In this document: piece by piece, positions 1 through 10,845 of the stretch
Numbering within the stretch: position 1 is the first letter of the stretch
Layout of the letters: the number at the start of each line of letters is the position of its first letter
Source of the DNA: Ligula intestinalis
Taxonomy: Eukaryota > Platyhelminthes > Cestoda > Diphyllobothriidea > Diphyllobothriidae
Length of the DNA: 64,000 bases
Assembly: GCA_036362985.1 (NCBI GenBank)
Contig: JAYGXS010000005.1
Location: forward strand, 6,067,987-6,131,986
Direction: 5' to 3'
Made by a program: the position numbers and the translations under genes
The notes under the pieces: generated by a model
Database searches by the model: none
What the model was told of the DNA's origin: nothing
Seen by the model: only the letters and a program-made list of their open reading frames with translations

Positions 1-515
1 ACGATGTCTGATGACTGCGATCACAAGCACCTTCCATGCGACGAACGTACGCGTGTTGTTCACGAATTCTCCCCTCATACGCTTGGGAGGTAAATACCGA
101 CTCCCAATGAAGGTCACATCGATGCGCATGCCGTGCTTAACCTGCTTTCGTGCACCAAAATCTACGTCCCAAAGCACAAGGCGCCTGCAAAAGAGGGTAC
201 GTGAACAAATTTCGGCCTGGCTTAGTAAAGGGGAAAGCAGAGCAACCTTGACTTATATTCTCGCACACCTTTCGATATGAATCACCGAGTCGATCCTAAT
301 GAAGCCTATTAGCTGGTCTGCTAGACAACAGCTACGTTTTTTCCAACGCCCTAGGCCAACGCATGCTAGCAACAGCCGGCGCGCTGGCTAATGACAGTAA
401 TTATCACTCCATGTAGCTGATGCATGAACAATGCTCACAACCTATTCTAATTTCTTTCCAGCGCATGCATCTCTACACGCCAGCCATGCCAGGCAAGTAG
501 CGTGAGAATGGTGAC
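1..515 (+). mobile_element. Penelope-like element fragment (family A), RT C-terminus and endonuclease, runs in from the left edge
   Basis: The first 500 bases align by eye with 49520-50150 and 61470-62110. They keep the segment before the endonuclease (translating VRVLFTNSPLIRLGG), the GIY-YIG-like core around TRRLQKRVREQISAWL, and the C-rich tail before the element end. The reading frame is broken by several stops and small indels, so this is a dead copy. Its 5' part lies outside the window. Family-level assignment rests on similarity to the better preserved copy at 59.5-62.2 kb, which carries recognisable PLE reverse-transcriptase motifs. Confidence 0.75.
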
Positions 516-811
516 TTGTACTCATTGGACGTTTACTAATGCTGTGAAACGGTACAGTTTTAATTATCGATGCAACTGTACCGGCCCGATTATTAATTTC
601 TAAAAAAACTTTGCCCCCAAATAAACTTTTCAAGATAAAGGTTTAAATATTTTTTAAGTATTTTTACAAATATATGCTGCCGATTAAAAAATTGTCAACT
701 TAAAGATTTAAATTTTGTAAAAAATGTTAAGATATTTGTAAAAAAATATATGTCTTCGAATACACTCCTCAAGTTAAGTATTTAAATATCTTATTCCTTT
801 AATCATCCCTG
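516..811. other. AT-rich spacer, no feature recognised
   Basis: The stretch is rich in runs of A and T. I see no ORF with coding character, splice-flanked exon or repeat match elsewhere in the window. Confidence 0.4.
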
Positions 812-1245
812 GAAGAGGGAGAAGGGGCGATTTCTGGGACTAGGTTGTAGTTAAGCTGACGTTTCAAAAGCTTTCTTGCTTTCATCATCAGATCTAGGTA
901 ACAGTTCTTCTGCTGGTGTCAGTGTGTCCAAAAGTAAGCGTGATGCCATACTGCCTTGTTTCAATCGATTGTATCAATCGATTTTTGTCGTTGTTTTAGA
1001 TACTTGCGCCCTCCCAAGCGCTTCCGTTTGATGCGTCAAGTCGTTTGTGTGCATCTTGAGCGTTTCAACCTTCTTCGCTCGCGGCTGCTGGCTGTCGGCC
1101 GTGCTTATCATCCTCCGCCCGACCTATTTCTCCCTTCTTAGCAAATATTTGCCTCCTGCGGAGCGCTTGATAGGCGGAATGATGGTCTATGTCCCTATTA
1201 AGTTCATCAGTTGAAAGTTAGAGGTTAGTTCATTAACACTGGTGA
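812..1245 (-). mobile_element. Solo terminal repeat of Penelope-like family C
   Basis: On the plus strand it begins with a GA-rich run (ggaagagggagaagg), then a ctgacgtttc...tcatcag motif. It ends with a GC-richer block, cgctcgcggctg...cgcccgacctatt. The same order occurs at 45528-45930 and, inverted, at 46717-47003. By comparison with 45.5 kb, this is the 3' terminal repeat plus the last codons of the endonuclease of a minus-strand element. No coding part remains. Confidence 0.7.
856..891 (-). ncRNA. Hammerhead-ribozyme-like motif (family C terminal repeat)
   Basis: Read on the minus strand: CTGATGA, then a 19-nt stretch with a short AAAGC/GCTTT hairpin, then GAAAC and GTC. These are the conserved boxes of a type I hammerhead in the right order and spacing. 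Stem I pairing is partly broken (U-A, then a mismatch, then two pairs), so this copy may be inactive. PLE terminal repeats are known to carry hammerheads. Confidence 0.55.
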
Positions 1246-1972
1246 TTGAACGCTCACTGATCGGTTGTGGAAATAATTCGTCCACGTCTGCCTTGGGACC
1301 CACTTCAAGAGCCACATCACCAGCTTCACAGTGGCTAGTACTATAGACAGAAAAATGCTTTAATATAAATCACTGTACATGTGATCGCGGGGCCTGAGAA
1401 TGAATCCAAAAACGGAATGAATGAGTCCCATACCCGATCTGTGAAGGTCCATTCAACAAGTATAATATTTGGTTTCAGCTGTGATACCCATGTAAACATT
1501 GAGGAGGCCAAGTCGGCAAACGAACGTTTTTGATTAATTTATCATAAGGTTAATACAATAACATAAGGGAAGAGAGAGTTAACGAATGTTTATGTAACCA
1601 GTCAGTAGTAATTAGGGTGAGATGTGGAGAGCTGTTATAGGGATAAAAGAGATAAAATGTAGCCACACCACGAATCTGCGACGAGACAGATGCAGTAAGC
1701 AATCACAGGCTATCCACGCCATCACAAGACGACAAAACCTTGTGTCTTAAAGCCTTTCAACAAAATGCGAGGTTCGGACGACGGGGCGGCAGTAATTAGT
1801 TGTCGGACAATTTCCCCCTTTCCCCTTTCTTTTCTCTCTCTGGCCCCTAATTATGACGAGAATATGACCCCTGTGATCCCTCAGCACCTTTTCCCTTTTT
1901 TCCTATTATTACTTCTCATTGGTTGCTTAATTTTTTCTTAACTCTACCCTCCCTTCTATTATTGTTATTAGC
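1246..1972. other. Spacer with possible old PLE 3' tail
   Basis: No exon recognised. The last 300 bases are C/T-rich and end in a hammerhead-like motif at 1973, as in the 3' untranslated tails of the family A elements. It may therefore be a very old element end, but I could not align the interior. Confidence 0.3.
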
Positions 1973-2005
1973 CTGATGATGAATTAGTCGAAAACGTTTG
2001 TTCGC
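1973..2005 (+). ncRNA. Degenerate hammerhead-like PLE terminus
   Basis: The bases CTGATGA, ten bases, then GAAAACG are followed by TTTGTTCGCTCAACTTGACT. The same order closes the family A copies at 50240, 59446 and 62193, where the tail reads TTTGCCAA(T)CTTGACT. The segment between the two core boxes does not form a convincing stem II, so ribozyme activity is doubtful. The element-end assignment is firmer. Confidence 0.4.
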
Positions 2006-2039
2006 TCAACTTGACTTTCTGAATAATATTTAGGTTAGA

Positions 2040-5000
2040 ACAGGCAAAAAATCAGCTTGTGGCTCACTGTTTAGAGCGCTGGTCCTCTACTCAACAGCCT
2101 CGACTAGCGCACCAACTGCACGCTTTATGAGGTCTTATAATCCGGAAATTGTCATGTCAGTCTCGCTTATTATTGTCACTTATGTTCTTCTGGATACCAA
2201 CATATCCAGCTACGAGTATAGTATAAGACATAATTATCCCAAATGTTGAATCTAACGATGCATTCACCCGCCTTACACGATCGATGTGGTGGAGCAACGC
2301 AAAATGGGTTCTGCTCATCTCGCATATTCAACCAAAAACGTCGTTTTTCATAGAAAGGCTCGTTTACAACGCCCACTTTATATTATCTGCTCACGTTTTT
2401 AAGTTTATTAGTCCACAAACTCGTGCTCTAAACGTAATTCAACCAATTTTTCCGTAAGATACCATCCATTGTACCCAAACATACGTTGTCTCGCAATCCC
2501 TGGCAGCAGCTTTCCAGTGAACAACAGCAATCAAACACATACCAAATATTTCGTATATTGTACTCCAAGAATATAAAAACTACTGCGAAATTATTGAAGT
2601 CCGCCAATGGTTTTTGCTATCCACACCGAAGCAACAATTAGATGCATATGAAGCTTCCAATTTAACCAATATAATCAAAAAGTTAGAACTGTACTCTTTC
2701 ATATTTGCCTGGTATTCTGCACCCTAGTAGCCAGTTACGCATACATATGTAACAAAACATCTACCCCACTTTTGCAGACGTATACATCGACAGAGTTAAA
2801 ACACTTTGGTTAAACCTCGTTATAATAGTATTTAACTGAGCATGTCATTTTGGATTTGTAGGAGGCATCTGACGAAGATTCACTGATCCCAAATGAAACT
2901 CACTCGTCTCGGTCTGCTTTTTCGCTTATTCTCGAGCCACGCCATCAGGATAGGATACATGAGCAACGTTAACGATATGTGTACGTTCCTCAAAGTATCT
3001 CAGTATTTCGAGCTAAACCGGTAAACAAACGAAGTCGTTGCTCAATGTTAAGAGGATTGCTCTTCTAATAAATGGCTGCGTGATGGAGTTTTGCAGGTGC
3101 TCATTTTGAGGTTAAAAATAACTTGCTGCTGGCGACTTATGAGCCAGAAATGTCTGTTTCATTCGCCTTTGTCTTTCTCGGCAATGCCAATATATTTGCT
3201 AGTGTCAGCGTAAGTTGTTCTGTTTTGTTTATCCATGAGAAAACAATTTTCGTTATATGCATTTATACGTTTAAAAGGACGTTTGATTACAATTTATCTG
3301 TCTTTGTTCATGAAATAAAAGAACTAGAATGTCCTAAATAGTCTACCCACACCGTCTCAGCATTCTGCATGACTGCTATAAATAACAATGATCCTGCAAG
3401 CGGCAACTTAAAAAATGAATGGCATGAATTTTTCACATAGAAAAACAAGTCTGAACTATAATGTTTTTGTATTTGAAAGGGTGAGACGCATTTATCAATT
3501 CAAGATAATTTGTTTTTCACTGCAGTTTCGATGAATAAACTGCTCATTGTTTTGATGAGAAAAGCGGATTCAAATGCCGAAAAGTCCGTTGCTTATCAAG
3601 CAACATCTGCTGTTAGGATACGTTTGAAGATGGGTTGTTTTGACCAGTTATAATTTTCGAAGGCTACGTTGGACCATGAATACTTACTAGCGGGGCACTT
3701 GTGACTAAATCCACAGATGTCGGCAACAAGTCCATTTTTAGGCCATTCCTAAAAAAATGTTTGCGTATAAGGATCTTAATCATCAAACTATTATATTATT
3801 GGTAGATTCTAAACCTTTGTGCGTTGAGTGCTGGCTGTAATTTTGAATCAAAGTCAATTCTCCTTAGTACATTTATTACTGCGTTAATAATTCTAGTGCA
3901 TCCAGAGCGTCTGTTTAAACGCATGTGCTTTGCTTTCTTAACCAGCTTTTCAATAAACTCTTTCATTCAGTATAACTCTTGAGTTATACTGAAGTATTCA
4001 CCTGATCCACTGAATCTTAGCATAATCTATTCCAAAAAATTAATTAAATTCAAAAGACTTCTCCATGTTATCACTTTTAATAATGTGGTTCACCGTTAGC
4101 AGAAAACTAGCACCCTGTAGTTTATAAATGCAAATTCCTCTAAAGCAAATCTTGTACCAGCGTGATGCAATGTCTGGTGTCGAGTAGAGTTGCTTTAATA
4201 CAGAGTATTTAATTTCTATTGACGGGATAGATTTAAAAGAGTGTGTGTATACACTGTACTGAGGACGCTAATTATAAAGCGAAGCCAACGGCGCTGGCTT
4301 CATGAATACCTTTTAAGTCCAGTAAATAGATATAAAACCTTCTCGAGCAAGCAGGTGAAAACGATGTCCTTTGAACATTAAGTAAATAACTACAGTACAA
4401 ATAATTCAATTGCAATTTGGCTGCTATATGAGAGAAAACCGTGACCTATAAAGTTAACGGTGTGTCTCAGTGCTGAAAGGACAACGCAGCAGTCACTTTG
4501 CGACGAATCAGAAAGAAAAAATGTCTTTCTTTTATTACGCAGGGCGGTGCATGTTAAAAGTGACAACCTCTGTTTGTTGCTATGATTTTGCATGAGGTTC
4601 TAACATTTGGACACAAATTTTCCCCAACTGTCCACTGATTGGCATAAAAATTGTATATTTATCAATTAATAATTAATTAATTACTGGAAAATAAGACGAA
4701 GCCTTTATATATCTTTCGATAAAGGCTTTTTCCACAGTCATTTGCGAGACAGATCAATCGGTATAACCTCAATTTCCGTTAGTTTACGTGAAACCGGGGG
4801 GCAAATCACAAATTTATAGATACAACTGCCTGCAAATATAGAGATGTGTACTAGGTGTTCAGAAGTTGGTCTACGAAAACACCTACAAAATATTAAGAAA
4901 GACAAGAGAAGGAGTAAACTTAATCATTTTCCGAGGGAGCACACATTGTAAAAGCATATTCATTTACATATACTGCTGCTTGCATATATTATTTAAGAAA

Positions 5001-5208
5001 TACAAACATAAAGAGAAGATTTTTGTCTGCTAATTTTGGAGAAGAAGGCAGGGAATTAAGCCAAGATTGAAATAGGGGTACAAAAAGAATGTATCGCTAT
5101 TTCCTCTTACAACAGGCCGTCGGGTCAAAAAGAGTAAATTTTCACAACGACCCAATATAGGCAAACTGTGCTTTCCCCAAGCAATCGATACATTAAAAAG
5201 AGTACGAA
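2040..5208. other. 3' flank of the main gene; no further gene seen
   Basis: About 3.1 kb downstream (in minus-strand sense) of the main gene's stop. I see only short AT-driven ORFs without splice-flanked coding character. A perfect 28-nt palindrome at 3966-3993 is the only structured element noticed. Confidence 0.4.
3966..3993. repeat. Perfect 13-bp inverted repeat with 2-nt centre
   Basis: TTCAGTATAACTC is followed by TT and then its exact reverse complement. It could fold as a hairpin or cruciform. It has no T-run or neighbouring gene that would make it a terminator, and its function is unknown. Confidence 0.8.
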
Positions 5209-5214
5209 TTTATT
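5209..5214 (-). terminator. AATAAA polyadenylation signal overlapping the stop codon
   Basis: On the minus strand the last codons read TCA AAA TAA and run directly into ATT, so AATAAA overlaps the stop codon. If used, the 3' UTR would be only about 20-30 nt. An alternative downstream signal cannot be excluded. Confidence 0.4.
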
Positions 5215-5631
5215 TTGAACCAGCTCTCTTTTTTGAACACGTACAACAGGCCCAAATCATTAAAATTGCAAGTAAAATTATAAGCGAACTAACAACAGAA
5301 ATAATTATTATCAGAGTATACAAGTCTAACTTAATTCCTGCGATCGAGATAGGTTTGATAGGGTAATACTTTGCAGCTGTGTCTATGTTAGCATTTGTTG
5401 TTGGGGCATTTGTATTGTTTTGGGTGCCCTGAGGGACCCAAAGTCTAGGTGAATCTGATGCCATGTCCTCCTCCGTCAAATCAGCTTTAAAGTCAGCAGA
5501 GTGGGTAAGCAGAATAGTAGCCTGTGTGGCTGTGTAGGGAGGTACGTCAGAGGTCATCAATTCTTTGTTGGGCAGTCCTTCATTGACCGTGGTGTGTTCA
5601 CTAATTTCATTCTGTTTCATGAGGTCACTCT
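5210..5631 (-). CDS. Main gene, terminal exon: Ser/Thr-rich stalk, transmembrane helix, Cys/Lys tail
   Basis: The exon starts after the acceptor ttctgaattgcag with two bases completing a phase-1 codon and runs to TAA. The first ~95 residues are acidic and rich in Ser, Thr and Asn, as in a glycosylated stalk. They end with SIAG, followed by LDLYTL and a long hydrophobic run (IIIISVVSSLIILLAILMIW) that is a clear single membrane helix. The tail is ACCTCSKKRAGSK: cysteines next to the membrane suit palmitoylation and the lysines fit the positive-inside rule. The product would be a type I membrane protein with almost no cytoplasmic domain. The preceding exon (7822-7529) ends in matching phase. 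The SIAG block also occurs at the end of that exon and near the end of 8785-8492, suggesting duplication of this unit. No enzymatic or signalling motif is visible in the tail. Confidence 0.68.
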
Positions 5632-5879
5632 CTGCAATTCAGAACGTAAACGTAGGTAAGGGTAGGCATGCAGATTGCAAATGAAATAGTGAATTGCAGT
5701 AAAAACGCTCTTTGACATCTATGGGAAATTATAAACCGCTTCTTGCTTCAGGAAGCTATCACGCGGGACTTAATTGACAACTTCACTGTCATGGACTTGT
5801 ACTTGTTGCGTCTGTGAGCATGACTGATCTAGCCAGGTCATCGATGATGATCTAAACAGTGCTCTTGCACGCCCGATGA
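5632..5879. other. Intron of the main gene
   Basis: Part of the intron between the stalk exon and the terminal exon. No structured feature was recognised. Confidence 0.4.
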
Positions 5880-6450
5880 TTTGTTGCAGCAAACCTGGAC
5901 AGCTCGAGTCAATCTCTACGCCAGGGGCGGGGACCGAGTACCGAAGGTCGAAAAACCACTTGCATGTCCCGAGAGACTGAGTCGAGCCGGCTTTAAGCTG
6001 GTTCCCACTTCAGCGTTTCCAATTAGGTACTGGTTTCGGGTCAAGGGTACTAACACTGAGCTTGAGAGGTTGACAGCGAAGAACATGTCCAAACCAGCTT
6101 TGTTTTTTTTCTTGGCTTGCCAAGTATATCCTGTTGACATTGTCGTAGCGAGTGCGAACTGTCTGATTTGAGGTGAAGTTAGCGTCATTCATTCGAAGGA
6201 CGGTAACCAAGCGCTAGTATATCTGCTGGCTACCAGGCGCGTCCACAAATGGCGAATCGGGGAACGACCCTCAGTAAAGATTGGCTGTGAAATAAGCAGA
6301 CTCCCGGGTCTGGCGGATAAGCAGTCTAGGACCAGCAGTGGCAGTGTTACCACGGCGCGTCTGCCTGAGGTCTGACAAGACAAAAGCCTACAAAGCGTCG
6401 TAAAGCTTGACGACCACATTGTGACAAGGCTAGCGCGAACCGCCATTTAG
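5880..6450 (-). pseudogene. Decayed non-LTR retrotransposon reverse-transcriptase C-terminus
   Basis: Minus-strand translations in shifting frames give pieces typical of the end of RTE/CR1-like RT ORFs, for example SWFGHVLRCQPLKL, which resembles the family block WxGHVLR followed by a hydrophobic start. Upstream pieces around VVKLYDALQAFVLS and FPDSPFVDAP suggest the region just before it. Several frameshifts and stops separate the pieces. The stretch is GC-richer than the surrounding intron, consistent with an inserted element. Assignment is by motif recognition only; the clade is uncertain. Confidence 0.5.
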
Positions 6451-7325
6451 CAGGTTTGCTTGCTACTGCTGCCTTGTGGTTAGGCCAGTGAGCTTATGGG
6501 GAAAGCCGCTAAAAAAGCAATCCATGCGGCTGTTGAGGACCCGCCCGTACGCACTATTCCCAGGCACCTCATGGAAAACTCTGTCCAGTCCTGAACCCAT
6601 CTGCGGCCACGCCTCCCCTCCATTTGGATATACGTGATGCATTCTAGTGAACGCGTATAGTCGACGGCTATAAGTTACTATTCCCCATGATATTAGGGTA
6701 AACCAGTTACTGTGTGATTTACGCTAGGCGGATAATATTATTCCATACGTAGTTCCCGGAATCTATTGAATTTCCTTCCTCATAAGCAGATGAACTATTA
6801 GGAGAACTTGAGTATTCTTGATCCATATTATCTTCTCCAAGCTCATCCACCAACGCCTGAAGGTTTTTATCTGGCAGGATTAGATGTAATCCCATTTTTA
6901 ATCATTATTTATTTATTAATGACGACGTAGCTCACGAATAACGTTACACAAATGGGCAGTGCGGAAAGGCGACCGACTGTTCCAGATCGCTACTCACACT
7001 TGAAAAGTGACGAATTCCACCTCATGGGCACGCGGATAATGGCATGTGCCACTAATAAGATGGGGACGAAATGCTTGACTGTCAGACTGCGACTTCATTT
7101 ACACCACCCTGTTATTTTACTCTCGTGCGGACGACCAGGAAGCAGATTGGCTCCAAACACGACGCTGCCACGCCAAAGACCCCACTCACGCTACCAGAGA
7201 CGCGTACAGAGGCGAGGAAATGACAGGGTGTGAACATGGAACAATCGCAAATGCACCCCCTGCATCCCAAATTTACTCGTAGCTAGACTAAAGAAAAGAT
7301 GTCAAGGTTTGCTGTTTTCTCCCTT
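6451..7325. other. Intron; GC-richer segment of probable mobile origin
   Basis: Segment 6950-7325 is GC-richer than its surroundings, has no coding frame of note, and is bounded on its right by a hammerhead-like motif. A small non-autonomous hammerhead-bearing element is possible, but I found no second copy in the window. Confidence 0.35.
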
Positions 7326-7366
7326 CTCTGACGATGGCTTCTCTTGTGAAGCCGAAAGCTCAGAAT
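7326..7366 (+). ncRNA. Well-formed hammerhead-ribozyme-like motif
   Basis: In order: CTGACGA; hairpin GGCTTC-TCTTGT-GAAGCC (six perfect pairs); GAAA; G; CTC, an NUH-type cleavage triplet. The bases after CTC (AGAA) pair perfectly with the TTCT before CTGACGA, giving a 4-bp stem I. Nearly all type I hammerhead requirements are met. Stem III is minimal, as reported for retroelement hammerheads that may act as dimers. This is the most convincing stem II in the window. Confidence 0.6.
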
Positions 7367-7528
7367 TCTATAATTTCCGTCCCAGTGATAGCGCCTTTTT
7401 CTTCATTACAATAAGTTTTTATGTAGAAATCGAATAGTTTCACCTGTTAAATGAAAAATTAACTTTATATCCAGTTTTGGCAAAAACATTTGAGTCAACA
7501 AATTTGACCCAGTTACTAAAGAGGTAAC

Positions 7529-7822
7529 CTGCAATGGAAACAGTCTTACTTGTTTCATTGACTTTATCCATTACTGCATTTTCATTTTGTTCTGTCGTAA
7601 AGAAGTCGGTTCGCGCGTCTTGATCCGCAAAGTGTGTAGTTGTATTGGATTCAACGTTCTCTTCCGTCACGTCATGATTAAAGTAACGAGGGGGGTCATG
7701 CGCATCAGCAGTCGCTGTGGATGTAGACATATATTCACTTTTCACTTTCTCTTCGGTGTCGGAAAATGCTTCGTCGGCCGCCTTCTGCTCATAATTTTCA
7801 GTCCCATCGTTAAAGTTAGTCG
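7529..7822 (-). CDS. Main gene, duplicated stalk exon
   Basis: The acceptor is ttttgcattttag. The exon is 294 nt, starts with two bases (CG) and ends with one (G) before GTTACC, so it is phase 1-1 and could be added or skipped without changing frame. The product is acidic, Ser/Thr-rich and carries Asn-glycosylation sequons such as NTT and NET, so a mucin-like stalk is likely. Its end, SIA|G, matches SIAG in the terminal exon just before the membrane segment, and FFTTEQN matches YTTEQN of the copy at 8785-8492. The donor GTTACC is weak, so inclusion may be inefficient. It joins the terminal exon in frame. Confidence 0.55.
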
Positions 7823-8491
7823 CTAAAATGCAAAAGGCAAAATTCTGTATACACGTTCTCCGCACAGCAACAGAGATACATTGCTATGTTTTCAAAGATA
7901 CCGAAATGGAAACGGAAGCGGCAGTCACGCCTCTTTTCCACTTTTGTACGCCTGGTGAGTTCTTATGATCTCAGTGATTGATTAAAAACTTTAGCTCAAA
8001 GCCTTTCATTACGGCATTGTAAATCAGTCCGTATAGACATACAACTAGCTTTTCGTAGACAGATTTCAGGTTTTTGTATGCGTGTTTCCTTGTATCTAGC
8101 GAATTCAGGCTCAGTTATGCAGATCAAAGTTGGGAAGACAGGGAAAATTCGTGTCCCAAATTAACTTCCTCAAGCTATCACCTCAATTCTGACGAGTCTA
8201 GTACAGCAGTGTTTGACTAGTACGCGATTTTGGTCAGCATTTATGTAATGCTAGACAAAAGGGTATTGACATTGCTTTTAGTAACTGCGGCTCTTGTAAT
8301 AAAACGAAGTTGAAAGGCCATTTGCGGGCAACAAGACATCGTTAGCAATTTTGAGAAAACGCTAAAAGGCTATGGATTCGTGTTTTTTAAATGTGGGAAT
8401 GCATTTTAAAATGGTCGCAGGAATGAGCGCCAGATTATAAAGTCGCAATAGACCTCCAAGAATCACTGATCGGGGAAGAAATACCGGAAAT

Positions 8492-8785
8492 CTGCAATGG
8501 AAAGAAAATTACGAGATTCACTGGTTGCAGTTGTGTTTCTGCTTCTATTTTGTTCTGTCGTATATGGGCCGTTTTGCTTGTGTTCATCCACAGGGAGATC
8601 AGTTTGATTCGCTACAATATACCCGTCAATTTCATTTGACTGCACGTCAAAAGGGGTTGTATGTCGAAGAGTAGCTTCGGTGGACGTGAAGGAAGGCTCC
8701 CCTGAAGTCGTTGCTTCCGTATGGGCAAGAGTTTCAGTGGACGCCTCCAGTTCATATTTGCCCGTCTGGTTCTCCAAATCATGCT
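8492..8785 (-). pseudogene. Third copy of the stalk exon with an apparently lost splice donor
   Basis: The acceptor (cggattttag) and first base phase match the other two stalk exons, and an open frame of about 97 codons follows with YTTEQN and LSIAD near its end. At the place where the 7.8 kb copy has GCAG|GTTACC, this copy has GCAG|ATTTCC, so the GT is AT. The next GT (after CCG, ending at 8485) would end in phase 2 and break the frame. It is therefore probably a decayed or alternatively used exon. Sequons NQT and NTT are retained and no stop lies inside it. Confidence 0.45.
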
Positions 8786-10429
8786 CTAAAATCCGAAAGA
8801 TGAACCAATGTGTTTGTTGACCGAAGGCCTTGCATGCATCTTAATCTGTTTTAACAGAGGTTAGCAAGGAGAAGGCTTAGTAAACGGGGTTATAAGCCAG
8901 GTTTGTTTAAATCTTCCGAGGGGCGGACCAGGTTCGTTGGGCCAAGTCCATAGGTCTCAGCTCCGAAGTCTATCGGGCAAGAATATTATTTCTTGCATTA
9001 ATTTTCTATGCAGGTATTGTCGTGCGCACTTTCTTTGGTCAAAGAAGTGTTTTTTGGATTCAAAGAAGGTTTGCGTCTGTGTAGTCTTCTATGACTGTAA
9101 TATATTCATATCAATTGCATTGCATCTGTCCGTTTATAATAGTAAGCCTTATGATGCTACAGTACTGTACACATTTATATTATATTATTTGAACACGATA
9201 GGTTTTCCTCTTATAAATATTTGTTTTTTGGACGGCGTCGAGCTAGTAGACTGGAATCCGTACAGGTGAATGCAAGACCAAACCAGCTGAAAGTTATGGT
9301 GAAGTACAAAGAAATTCTCAAAATAGCCATACATTTTGAAGCAAAAATCTGTTTCTAGCAAGTAAATACAATAAAAATATTTTCGCTTGGGTTAACGATA
9401 AAATCAATTTTTCATGTTAAGGCATCAACAATCTTCAATGAATTGCACATTTAGGCAGTAGTTATGTTCATCTGGTAAGGTCCGTTCGGAAGACCGACAA
9501 GACGTTTGTTCAAAGGCTGGCATTCTTGTTCGCCAAATAATAATATTACATTAGTGCCTACTTAAAGTATACTCTAGGCTTGTCTGTACATACAGGATGG
9601 CGAAAAGAAGCCCCGTGACCACACACTGAACCACCAATGACAGTCAGCGCGACAGATTTCTGGCAGATCTTAGGCAACATACATACACACAGTAATAACA
9701 ATTTAAGAGCGGTCACAAAAACTGGCAATTATTTTCGTCTTCCAACAATATGACTGAGTCCCCCCACATTCTTCATAGTGTGGAGGCAACCTCCATTAAT
9801 TGTGCTTGACGTAGTTTGTATTAAGGCACCTACGATTATCAGACCTTCCTCACTCGTTTTCATTGAGGAGCAATCTGATGTCACACGAGGCGTCCGACAA
9901 CCCTGGTGGTGCAGAGGGAACACCCCATGTTCATGCAATAGTGAATATTTGCGACAACAAAATCAGAAGTCCTGCGGCTAACCAAGCAGCCTGCACGTCT
10001 ACGAAAAGCCTATTTACAGGCCCTTGCCTAGGCCGAACTCAGCATGTGCGTCCGCGCCTCCTGCCATGTCACGCAACAGCGATTAGCTCAAACGTGCTAG
10101 GCTCTAAACTCTCCTCGAATGGGTATCATCGCTGAAAATTATGAATATTTGCCAAACTGGCATATATCAATACGAGCGAGTTGCAGGAAGTAACTGAGCA
10201 GATGAAGAGGAGGTAAGGGCTGTGACAAAAATTTTAATTTTCTGGAATCCGTCGTTGTTACTTTTTTAGAGACAGAGAATATTGGCAGAACGGGGCAGTC
10301 CGTGCACAAGGAGCAGCGGTAGCTATAGACTACCGTTAATATGCTACTGCACAGTTATGCCAATTGACGATGCTGCCGATTAAGGATAATTGCCTGCTTG
10401 TGTGCTAGTTACTCCATAGCCGGCGTGCA
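8786..10429. other. Intron; no feature recognised
   Basis: Mixed AT-rich and moderately GC-rich intron sequence of the main gene. Short ORFs on both strands lack splice-flanked coding character. Confidence 0.35.
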
Positions 10430-10845
10430 GGCCAAGACCTGCTGAACGTTCATCACACGCGGTGGAACTGGATTTTATGACTGCTCGGTCATCTGACTCC
10501 CTGGCCCCAACATTAGACGACACCTTGACCTGTGTGTTCCCCAAGTTACAAGTAACTTTCGCAAAATTGAGCTTCTGCCGGGCATATGGATTGGGCAGGT
10601 CATTTAACTTGTTTTTAGACTTTGAAACTACTTAAGGAATCCAGAACTTATGCGATTGTCACCTCTCGCGAGAGTGTCGGCCTCTCCAAATGTGAATGTG
10701 TAGCCAGTCTCCTCGAATGAGCTGAAACTTGAGAATTGGCACTGCCACCGCATATTCGCGTCTTGTGGTACCTGTCAGCTATTTCGACGTAGAATCCACG
10801 ACGGATGTCGCTATTGAGAAGAAGAAGACTCGATCGCTGGGACAA
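10430..10845 (-). mobile_element. PLE endonuclease fragment (tandem degenerate copy of 11.03-11.5 kb)
   Basis: Minus-strand translation gives YVEIADRYHKTRI and then SANSQVSAHSRRLATHSHLE. These correspond to YVVETGRLLRTRI and DANSQVAAHSTRPGHTFKF in the neighbouring copy at 11182-11505. The downstream bases also align (10450-10620 with 11035-11200), so this is a diverged direct repeat of the same element tail. It is truncated and full of indels. Confidence 0.65.

Noticed and set aside
7529..7865. Reading the stalk ORF to its stop at 7440 as a C-terminus
   Set aside because: The codons after the GTTACC donor have no counterpart in the sister exons, while the splice reading keeps phase with the membrane exon.
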